Origin: Sphingomonadales bacterium
GTDB taxonomy: Bacteria > Pseudomonadota > Alphaproteobacteria > SMXS01
Reading direction: 5' to 3'
Length of the DNA stretch: 64,000 nucleotides
NCBI GenBank assembly: GCA_022844405.1
Contig: JALHLV010000012.1
Coordinates: 62,001 to 126,000 of the forward strand
The translations under genes were made by a program, and so were the position numbers. Within the stretch, counting starts at the first letter, position 1, and each line of letters opens with the position of its first letter. The notes under the pieces were generated by a model, which saw only the letters and a list, made by a program, of their open reading frames with translations, was not told where the DNA came from and did no database searches. Shown here in pieces: positions 45,658 to 52,569 of this stretch.

Positions 45658-46737
45658 ATGACCCGCATCCTTGCCCGGTATTTCTCGGCGGTGATCCTGA
45701 AGCATTACGTGCTGTTCAGCATCGCCGCCGTCGTCATCGCGTCACTGGTCGAGTTCCTGGAGAACCGGGACGGACTGCTCGACGATCCATCGGTGAGCAT
45801 GCTGGATGCGCTCAAATACTCGGCGCTGAGCGCGCCCGCAATCTTCTCGTTGCTGGCCGGGTTCATCGCGCTGGTGTCGGCGCTGATCGCGGCCATGACC
45901 CTGCTGCGCTATTCCGAGCTGAAAGCCATGCTCGCCGCCGGCCTGGGCCACGGGCAGCTTCTTCTGGCGCTCGCCCCAGCGGCGCTGAGCATGCTCGCGT
46001 TCCATTTCCTGATGGACAGTGCCGTATTGCCGCGCACCGCCGCCGAATTGCGGGCGTGGGGTGTCGGCAAGGCCTGGACGCGGCAACCGGGCGACACCGA
46101 AGCGATCTGGACCCGGGACGGCGACTATATCGTCGCCGTGCGCGGGCTCGACGCGCGCGCCGGGGCGCTTGTCGGCGTGGAGGTGTTCGCGCTCGGCACG
46201 TCGGGCGATCTGAAATGGCACCTGTCGGCGCCGGTAGCACGTCTCGATGCAGGCTATCTGGTGATCCCTCGGGCGACGCGCACCGTCGCGGGCGGCGCCC
46301 GGACGTCCACGGTCAGCGACGTGCGTTTCAGGTCGAGGCTGGACTTCGACACGCTGGCGCTGCTCGCGCCCCAGCCTCACCAGATGTCGGCGTGGACTAT
46401 CGCCAGGCTGCTGAAGCAATCAGGCGCCGCGTCCCGTCCGCGCCACGTCTATGACCTGTGGTTCCACCGGAGGCTGGCGGCGCCGGTGACGACGGCGCTG
46501 GCCGTGCTGCTGCTGGCGCCGATGATCGAACGCCTGCACCGCATCAGCACCGTGCCGATCGTCCTCGTTGGCCTAGCGGGCGGGTTCTGCTACTTCGTCG
46601 CCGATGGCTTGCTGACGGGCCTGGGGGAAGCGGGCCTGGTCCGGCCGGCGATTGCCGCATGGGCGCTGCCTTGCCTGCTCGGCCTGCTGATCCTTGCGAT
46701 GTCCAGAGACGGCCCGAGGCCGATCGCCGGCCTCTAG
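45658..46737 (+). CDS. LptF/LptG family permease (second of pair)
   Basis: This 359-residue protein is the second LptF/LptG-type permease, with helices YVLFSIAAVVIASLVEFLE, FSLLAGFIALVSALIAAMTLL, LLLALAPAALSMLAFHFLMD, a periplasmic jellyroll (ARAGALVGVEVFALGTSGDL) and C-terminal helices ending in VRPAIAAWALPCLLGLLILAM. Two different LptF/G proteins side by side would form the usual heterodimer. It begins eight bases after the first permease stop at ATG 45658; a GTG at 45640 overlapping the first gene is an alternative. Its stop overlaps that of the convergent glycosyltransferase. Confidence 0.85.
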   Translation: MTRILARYFSAVILKHYVLFSIAAVVIASLVEFLENRDGLLDDPSVSMLDALKYSALSAPAIFSLLAGFIALVSALIAAMTLLRYSELKAMLAAGLGHGQLLLALAPAALSMLAFHFLMDSAVLPRTAAELRAWGVGKAWTRQPGDTEAIWTRDGDYIVAVRGLDARAGALVGVEVFALGTSGDLKWHLSAPVARLDAGYLVIPRATRTVAGGARTSTVSDVRFRSRLDFDTLALLAPQPHQMSAWTIARLLKQSGAASRPRHVYDLWFHRRLAAPVTTALAVLLLAPMIERLHRISTVPIVLVGLAGGFCYFVADGLLTGLGEAGLVRPAIAAWALPCLLGLLILAMSRDGPRPIAGL

Positions 46738-48257
46738 GCCGCCGCCAGGGCGCGGCGCGCGGCGCGGCTCTGGATGAACGGTTCCCAGAACGCCTGCGTC
46801 GTGGTGATGGTGATGCCGATGGTGAAGGTGATGAGGAACGGATCGATCACCGGATCGGACCTGAAGACCATGTAGCCAATGCCGAACAGGCAATAGAGCG
46901 CGATCACCGCCTCGACCAGCACCTGGCCGCCGAGCTTCTCGCGATAGGCCTTTCCGACGACGGAATCACCCTGCCGCTCGATCCGGAACTTGGGCGTCCG
47001 CACGAAGCCGGTCTTGACGTTGAACACCACTTCGAGGATCGCCCGCGTGTTGGTGACGGCGACACCCATGCTCCAGAACATCAGGTAGAAATAGTGGTGG
47101 ATTCGCTTCAGCCAGTTCCGGTGAAGGTCGCTCTGAGCGTAGAGGAAAAGCACCGGGGGGCCGAAGGAACAGAGCGTGACGAAGATGATGATCGGCAGTG
47201 CCGCCGACGACAACTCGGCGTCCTGGCGTAGCCAGAGCTGGGCCGGCCAGCTTATGGAGATCACCATCAGGCAGGGCTGCAGAATCATGGAGATCATGTA
47301 GAAGAAGGACTCAGCCTTGGCATACCACGGGATCTTCGATCGCAAGATGTCGGGCATCAGCTTGCGCATGACCTGGAAGCCGCCCTTGGCCCAGCGGTGC
47401 TGCTGGGTCTTCGCCGCGGAGATGGTCGCCGGCAGTTCGCCCGGGCAAATCACCTGGGGCAGATATTTCTGCTTCCAGCCGCGGATCTGGGACCGGTAGC
47501 TGAGGTCCAGATCCTCGGTCAGGGTGTCGGCCTGCCAGCCGCCGGAATCGTCGATCGCCGTCCGCCGCCAGACGCCGGCCGTGCCCTGGAAATGCATCAT
47601 CAGCCCCGACCAGCACTGGGCCGCCTGGATGACGTAGTTCAAGCCGTCCAGACCGACGGACTGGGCGATGGTCATCTTCGAGTAGTCGGCGTTCAGGTGG
47701 CCCCACAGGGTCTGAACGAGGCAAAGCCGGGGATCATCGAAGAACGGCAGCGTCTTCCGGAGGAAATCCGGCGCGGGCACGAAATCGGCGTCGAAGATGG
47801 CGATGAATTCGCCCCTGGCGGTCTTGTTGCCTTCCTTGAGCGCGCCCGCCTTGAACCCGGTGCGGTCGGTCCGGTGAACAAGCTCGATGTTGAAGCCTTC
47901 GGCCCGGTAGCGCTCGGCGAGACCGCGGGCGATATCGGTGGTCTCGTCGGTGGAGTCGTCGAGAATCTGGATCTCGTAGTGGTCCCGGGGATAGTCGAGC
48001 AAGACGATGTTCTCGATCAGCCGGCCGACCACGTAGCGTTCGTTGTAGAGCGGCAGCTGGACGGTCACGAACGGCAATTCGCCGCCCCTGCGGCTCCAGG
48101 CGTCCCATATGGCCGCATCCTGGACGAGCATGGCTTTCTTGTGCCTGGCATGGAGCCAGACCATCAGGCAGCAGTACAGTCCGAACAGACACAGGAAGGC
48201 CCCCGCCAGGATTTGCAAGCCCAGCAGCACCCTGATCGCAATATCCGTGAACCCCAT
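46734..48257 (-). CDS. membrane glycosyltransferase family 2 protein (CESA/CslA-like)
   Basis: This 507-residue processive-type glycosyltransferase has one N-terminal helix (VLLGLQILAGAFLCLFGLYCCLM), the GT-A domain with PLYNERYVVGRLIENI, the first Asp in EIQILDDSTDE, the DxD in IFDADFVPAPD, TEDLDLSYR and the QQHRWAKGG (Q-x-x-R-W) motif, followed by four or five C-terminal helices. There is no PilZ domain. This layout transfers sugar from a nucleotide donor to a lipid or polymer at the inner membrane. It lies between the LptF/G pair and the hydroxylase and GNAT genes but on the opposite strand, so a shared pathway is likely by position only. Confidence 0.9.
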   Translation of the reverse strand: MGFTDIAIRVLLGLQILAGAFLCLFGLYCCLMVWLHARHKKAMLVQDAAIWDAWSRRGGELPFVTVQLPLYNERYVVGRLIENIVLLDYPRDHYEIQILDDSTDETTDIARGLAERYRAEGFNIELVHRTDRTGFKAGALKEGNKTARGEFIAIFDADFVPAPDFLRKTLPFFDDPRLCLVQTLWGHLNADYSKMTIAQSVGLDGLNYVIQAAQCWSGLMMHFQGTAGVWRRTAIDDSGGWQADTLTEDLDLSYRSQIRGWKQKYLPQVICPGELPATISAAKTQQHRWAKGGFQVMRKLMPDILRSKIPWYAKAESFFYMISMILQPCLMVISISWPAQLWLRQDAELSSAALPIIIFVTLCSFGPPVLFLYAQSDLHRNWLKRIHHYFYLMFWSMGVAVTNTRAILEVVFNVKTGFVRTPKFRIERQGDSVVGKAYREKLGGQVLVEAVIALYCLFGIGYMVFRSDPVIDPFLITFTIGITITTTQAFWEPFIQSRAARRALAAA

Positions 48258-48451
48258 GACCCGCTTCTCCCTCGGCCGGCGCCAAGCATCCGGCCTGCGC
48301 TGGAACTGGGAACCGCCCGTTTGCTGTGCAAGACCGCAGCCGCCCCCAAGCCTAGGCGAAACAGCCCGTCCCGGCCAATTCCCGTTGCTGCCGACAGCCC
48401 GATCTATCTTTCAAATCGGGAGCATGGCAGACTCACGACATTGAGCAGCGC

Positions 48452-49207
48452 ATGAGCAAATCAGCAAGAAAGTTTCTGGTCGGCTACAGGTCCTGGCGGG
48501 ACAATGCCCGCCTGTCGGACGGCATGACGCTGGCCGACCTGATCCACGCCTATGTCTCGTTCCCGTCGATCCAGCTCAACATGGCGCTGGCCGCGACGGC
48601 GCTCGCGGTCGCTCTCGCATGGGAGCCGAACCCTGCCCTGCTGATGCTGATCTCGGCCATCGCGGTGGTGGCGTACTCGGTCGTCGAGTATGTGTTCCAC
48701 CGCTTGATCTTGCACGGAAGCTGGCTCTACCGCCACAAGGCGACGGCGGCGCTGTGGAAGCGGGTGCATTACGACCATCATCAGGACACCAGCGACCTGT
48801 CGGTGATGTTCGGCGACCCGAAAACCACGCTGCCGCCGATCCTGATCATCGCGATTCCGCCGGGCTATCTGATCGCCGGCGCCGCCGGCGCCGCTTTCGC
48901 GGTGTTCTGCGGCATCGTGCTGACCTCGGTCTACGAATTTTTCCACCTCTACCAGCATGTACCCTACGAGCCGAAAAGCACCTGGCTGCGGCGGCTCAAG
49001 AAGCGTCACCTGGCGCACCATTTCCACAACGAGACCGGCAATTTCGGTATCACCACGGCGATCTGGGACGAGGTGTTCGGCACCAACTACGACAGCGCCA
49101 GAGAACGGCCGCGCAGCGCCAATGTCCGGCATCTCGGCTATACCGGGGACGAGGCGGAACGGTTTCCATGGGTGATGGAACTGAGCGACCCTGGAACCGG
49201 ACGGTGA
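48452..49207 (+). CDS. sterol desaturase/fatty acid hydroxylase superfamily protein
   Basis: This 251-residue membrane protein has the histidine boxes that hold the diiron centre: EYVFHRLILHGSWLYRHK, HYDHHQD near residue 109, FFHLYQHVP near 168 and KKRHLAHHFHNET near 186. Several hydrophobic spans flank them. Family members hydroxylate or desaturate sterols, fatty acids, sphingoid bases or carotenoids using oxygen. It is divergent from the glycosyltransferase and overlaps the next gene by GTGA. With the nearby ACP, ketosynthase and LptF/G-like exporter it suggests a hydroxylated membrane lipid. The substrate is not known. Confidence 0.9.
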   Translation: MSKSARKFLVGYRSWRDNARLSDGMTLADLIHAYVSFPSIQLNMALAATALAVALAWEPNPALLMLISAIAVVAYSVVEYVFHRLILHGSWLYRHKATAALWKRVHYDHHQDTSDLSVMFGDPKTTLPPILIIAIPPGYLIAGAAGAAFAVFCGIVLTSVYEFFHLYQHVPYEPKSTWLRRLKKRHLAHHFHNETGNFGITTAIWDEVFGTNYDSARERPRSANVRHLGYTGDEAERFPWVMELSDPGTGR

Positions 49208-50340
49208 AACCGGGCATCGACGTCGTCGCGGTCGACAGCAAGACGCTGCGCGAGGCGTTCATCCGGCTGCCCTGGTCGCTCTATGGCGACGATCCCAACT
49301 GGGTGCCGCCGCTGCTGATGAACGAGCGCAAACGCATCGGCGCGGTCGGCGCGGGGATGGACGCGCGCCGTCAACTCTGGATCGCCCGTGTCGACGGCAA
49401 GCCCGCCGGCCGCATCAGCGCGCAGCTTGGCCGTGACGAGGACCACGGCCATTTCGGCTGGATCGAGGCGATCGACTCCGACGCCGTGTTCGACGCGCTG
49501 TTCGCCGCCGCCGAGGGCTGGCTGCTGGTGCGTGGCGCAGGCCGTTGCTCGGGACCGTTCAGCTTCACGATCAACGACGAATCCGGGCTGCTGGTGGACG
49601 GGTTCGACACGCCGCCGATGATCCTGATGCCGCATGGGAGACCCTATTACGCGCGGCAGCTCGAGCGGCTGGGCTACCGCAAGGAAATGGACCTGCTCGC
49701 CTACCGCATCGACACGCGGACGCCGCTGCCGCGTTCGGTGGAGAAGATCCGCCGGCTGGTGTCCGACGATCCCAGGATCACCCTGCGGCAGATGCGCCGC
49801 GAGCGGTTCGAGGACGAGATCCGGACCGTGCTCGACCTGTTCAACGATGCCTGGTCCGGCAACTGGGGCTTCGAGCCGTTCAGCGAGGCGCACATCGCCG
49901 AGATGGCGAAGGACCTGAAGCCGCTGCTGCCGGCGCCCGCGTTCAGCGTGGCGGAATATGACGGCCGGCCGGTGGCCTTCGCGCTGGGCCTGCCCAACAT
50001 CAACGAGATGATCCGCGACCTGAACGGCCGGCTGTTTCCGCTGGGCTGGGCGAGGCTGCTGTACCGGATCAAGACCGGCCGCTATGCCAGCGGCCGCCTG
50101 CCGCTGATGGGCGTGCGCAAGGAGTTCCAGGGCACGCCGCTGGGCGCCGCGCTCGCGGTCGCGGTGATCGAGCAGCTCCGCGCCGCGTGCCTGAAGCACG
50201 AGGTCTACATGGGAGAACTGTCCTGGGTGCTGGAGACCAACAAGGGCGTGCGCAGCATCATCGAGGCGTTCGGCGCGCAGGCGTACAAGACCTACCGCAT
50301 CTTCACGCGCGACCTGGCGCCAGCGAAGGCCGCGCGCTAA
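49204..50340 (+). CDS. GNAT-fold acyl/acetyltransferase-like protein
   Basis: This 378-residue protein resembles the YghO-type large GNAT proteins found in lipid gene clusters. It has two GNAT-like halves: an N-terminal one with WIARVDGKPAGRISAQLG near residue 60 and a C-terminal one with FSVAEYDGRPVAFALGLPNIN near 250, then GTPLGAALAVAVIEQLR as the CoA-binding helix and GELSWVLETNKGVRSIIEAFG. It should transfer an acyl group from CoA or carrier protein. GTG at 49204 overlaps the hydroxylase stop, so the two are coupled. An N-acyltransferase role in an acylated amino lipid is a plausible but untested reading. Confidence 0.75.
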   Translation: MKPGIDVVAVDSKTLREAFIRLPWSLYGDDPNWVPPLLMNERKRIGAVGAGMDARRQLWIARVDGKPAGRISAQLGRDEDHGHFGWIEAIDSDAVFDALFAAAEGWLLVRGAGRCSGPFSFTINDESGLLVDGFDTPPMILMPHGRPYYARQLERLGYRKEMDLLAYRIDTRTPLPRSVEKIRRLVSDDPRITLRQMRRERFEDEIRTVLDLFNDAWSGNWGFEPFSEAHIAEMAKDLKPLLPAPAFSVAEYDGRPVAFALGLPNINEMIRDLNGRLFPLGWARLLYRIKTGRYASGRLPLMGVRKEFQGTPLGAALAVAVIEQLRAACLKHEVYMGELSWVLETNKGVRSIIEAFGAQAYKTYRIFTRDLAPAKAAR

Positions 50341-50413
50341 ACCTCGGATTGGCACCCGCGAGCGACATTGTATACACTTCCATCATCCGTATTCCTTTGG
50401 CCGTGGGGGCACA

Positions 50414-51001
50414 ATGAGCCGCACATCGTGCGTACTGACTTTCTCCATGATCGCCGCGCTTTCCGCGCCCGCTTCGGCCGCGCCCGCGGACGGTTCCTAT
50501 CTGGTCGCCCAGGCGGGCCCGACCGTTTCCAGTCCGGCGCCGGCGGCGCCTTCCCAGGCCCCCGCCGCGGTGCCCGGACCCGATGCGCTCACCCTGCTGT
50601 GCAAGGGCACCTACTATTTCCAGAACACCGGCGCGACACCGAACAGCGCGCCCGCGAGCCCCGCCACCCAGCAGACCCAGTTCACCATCAAGATCAGCTA
50701 TGCCGGCCAGTACATGGACCTGATCGCCAGCGAGTGGCCGGCCCTGATGGTGTCGAAGGAGAATCCGGCGGTCGTCCGCTCGGCCAAGTTCACCGCCGAC
50801 GACGACATGCTGCGGGCCATGTTCGCGCCGGCGACGGGCAACGAGTTCCAGGGAACCCTGCGCAACATGGGCCTGTCGAAGCTGGCCGGCGACTACAAGG
50901 AAATCATCACCCTGAACCGCAAGACCGGCGACTTCACCTATCCCAACACCAACGGCCGCTGCGAGAAGGTCGAGGCGGCGGTGAAGGAGAACAAGTTCTG
51001 A
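50414..51001 (+). CDS. hypothetical exported protein
   Basis: This 195-residue protein begins with a Sec signal peptide ([19 protein letters not shown], cut near residue 22), then a Pro/Ala-rich linker of about 35 residues and a compact domain with LLCKGTYYFQNTG, FTIKISYAGQYMDLIASEW and a C-terminal Cys near the end (NGRCEKVEAA). The two Cys may form a disulfide. I do not recognise the family. It follows the GNAT-like gene by 73 bases in the same direction. It could be a periplasmic accessory to the lipid cluster, but nothing in the sequence proves this. Confidence 0.65.
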   Translation: MSRTSCVLTFSMIAALSAPASAAPADGSYLVAQAGPTVSSPAPAAPSQAPAAVPGPDALTLLCKGTYYFQNTGATPNSAPASPATQQTQFTIKISYAGQYMDLIASEWPALMVSKENPAVVRSAKFTADDDMLRAMFAPATGNEFQGTLRNMGLSKLAGDYKEIITLNRKTGDFTYPNTNGRCEKVEAAVKENKF

Positions 51002-51048
51002 GCCTCGTTCGGCGGCCGACGAGACAAGGGCCGGGGTGAAGAACGCGG

Positions 51049-51348
51049 TCAATGCCGCCTGGGTTCCGACGCCGTGAGTGGGCTGGTCGGGTTCGATAGC
51101 GCTACCACATCTCTCGCCTTGACCGGCGTCGCCGCGCCGAGACTCCGGGCGCTTCTGCAGTAGCGCTGCCAGACGATGCGCGCCGAGTCGACCGCCCCCG
51201 GACAGGCGCCCCAAAGGACCAGGTAGTCCTTGAGTTCGCGCCAGCACCTGGCGTCAGGCATCGCGGTATCGCGCCGCGCATGGTCAATGAAGTCGTCGTG
51301 CGGACTGGATCCGCGCGGTTGCACCCTGACATAAGCCTTAAACGACAT
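51049..51348 (-). CDS. YozE/SAM-like small protein
   Basis: This 99-residue protein has MSFKAYVRVQPRGSSPHDDF, then ARRDTAMPDARCWRELKDYL and WGACPGAVDSARIVWQRYC, the pattern of the YozE sterile-alpha-motif-like domain: a short helix with Phe/Tyr, a D-D-F motif, then helices with W-x-E-L and G-A-C. Such small proteins are common but of unknown role. ATG at 51348 is chosen because GGAGG stands six bases upstream. An overlapping pair of alternative hairpins lies about 40-60 bases upstream in its leader. The gene is leftward, between the rightward exported-protein gene and the phosphatase gene, and is not part of either operon. Confidence 0.65.
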   Translation of the reverse strand: MSFKAYVRVQPRGSSPHDDFIDHARRDTAMPDARCWRELKDYLVLWGACPGAVDSARIVWQRYCRSARSLGAATPVKARDVVALSNPTSPLTASEPRRH

Positions 51349-51384
51349 CACAGCCTCCATCGAGGCTGACTGAATAGCCCAGCC

Positions 51385-51411
51385 GAGTTGCATGGAGATG
51401 GCAACTCCATG
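51385..51411 (-). promoter_or_regulatory. mutually exclusive hairpins upstream of the YozE-like gene
   Basis: GAGTTGC (51385-51391) pairs with GCAACTC (51401-51407). CATGGAG (51391-51397) pairs with CTCCATG (51405-51411). Both are perfect seven-pair stems and share bases, so only one can form. They lie 37-63 bases before the start codon and could form a switch in the 5' leader or be remains of a repeat. Confidence 0.35.
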
Positions 51412-51417
51412 GCAATT

Positions 51418-51509
51418 AGAGTGGTTTCAGCTCATTCGGAACCACTCTTGCAGTCGTCGCCGCGGCTTTCGGACGCCAAGGCGATTCCGCCTTGGCTGAA
51501 AGCGCTCTA
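51418..51509. repeat. 92-bp dispersed repeat, copy 2
   Basis: This is the partner of 13372-13463. It begins AGAGTGGTTTCAGC and ends GGCTGAAAGCGCTCTA; these ends are themselves near-perfect inverted repeats (12 of 14). A second hairpin pairs AGAGTGGTT with AACCACTCT near the left end. The last bases supply the stop codon of the leftward PhoD-type phosphatase gene. Confidence 0.75.
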
Positions 51510-52568
51510 GGCGCGGGCCTGGAGTTCCGAGAGTTTGATGTCGCGGGTGATCAGGGGTGCGCCACGCAAATCGCCGGAGCCGATCTGAACGAGAGGATCG
51601 GACCGCTCCCAGTCGATGCGAACGGTACCGAAGTTGGGTTGGGAGAATCCCTCGCCGACCCGGTTCCTGTTGGGCGCCACATAGGGCCAGGTTTCGGTCA
51701 GGCCGCTGGAGGTCATGTCGTAGAGCGGATAGGGCGTCAGGCCCTCGAGCCGGGACAGTTCGGTATAGTGGGTGTCGCCGCTGAGAAAGAGAACGCCGTT
51801 GGCACGGGTACGGGTCAGCACGGCCAGCATGCGGCGGAACTCGTAGGGAAATTGAACCCACGACTCCCAACCCGGATTGTCGGCGAGGAACTGGGTGCTG
51901 GTGCCGATCAGCCGGACCGCCGCCGGCTGCCTGAGTTCGTGCTCGAACCAGGCCCACTGCGCCTCGCCCATGAAGACCGCGGCCGGGTCGGGATTGGGGA
52001 TGTAGGGGCCGCGGTCCTCCGGGATGACGTTGTATCCGAGCAGAGGCGTGCGCCACCATCGCAGGTCGAACAGGATCACCTGCACGCGCCGGTCCGCCGG
52101 GCCGAACAGGTACGAGGTGTAGATGCCCTCGCGCTTGCGCCTCGGGCTGTCGGCGGGCTCGTTCCAGAAATCGAGGAAGATGTCTTTCGATTCCTGCTTC
52201 CTGGGATATTCGGTGCCGCCGTCGTTGACGCCGTAGTCGTGATCGTCCCAGGTGGCGATCACGCGGCTCGACGCCTTCAGCTTCCGGAAGCCTGGCTTGG
52301 CGGCGAGCTGGGCATACTTGTCCCGCAACACCGCCATGTCCTCGGTGTCGCCATAGATGTTGTCGCCCAGGAAGATGAACAGTTCCGGGGCATAGGCGTT
52401 GACCGCGTCCCAGATCGGCTGCTCCTTGTCCTGCTTGGCACAGGAGCCGAAGGCGATCCGGGTCAGCGGCATCTCGGGCTTCGCCTGCCCCGCGAGCGGC
52501 GACAGCGCCGCCAGCGAGGCTATCGCCGCGCCGCCGGCGAGGACGGCCCGGCGCGAGACGCCCGCCAC
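51507..52568 (-). CDS. PhoD-type alkaline phosphatase/phosphodiesterase
   Basis: This 353-residue protein has a Tat-type signal (SRRAVLAGGAAIASLAALSPL) and then the PhoD metallophosphatase core: IAFGSCAKQDKEQPIWDAV near residue 39, FIFLGDNIYGD near 67, VIATWDDHDYGVNDGG near 103 and the late FLSGDTHYTEL near 252 with the metal-binding His. PhoD enzymes release phosphate from esters in the periplasm. The GTG at 52568 is one base after the TonB-dependent receptor stop, so both are translated together. The last codon region and stop lie in the 92-bp repeat, so the C-terminus may have been altered. Confidence 0.88.
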   Translation of the reverse strand: MAGVSRRAVLAGGAAIASLAALSPLAGQAKPEMPLTRIAFGSCAKQDKEQPIWDAVNAYAPELFIFLGDNIYGDTEDMAVLRDKYAQLAAKPGFRKLKASSRVIATWDDHDYGVNDGGTEYPRKQESKDIFLDFWNEPADSPRRKREGIYTSYLFGPADRRVQVILFDLRWWRTPLLGYNVIPEDRGPYIPNPDPAAVFMGEAQWAWFEHELRQPAAVRLIGTSTQFLADNPGWESWVQFPYEFRRMLAVLTRTRANGVLFLSGDTHYTELSRLEGLTPYPLYDMTSSGLTETWPYVAPNRNRVGEGFSQPNFGTVRIDWERSDPLVQIGSGDLRGAPLITRDIKLSELQARA

Positions 52569-52569
52569 G

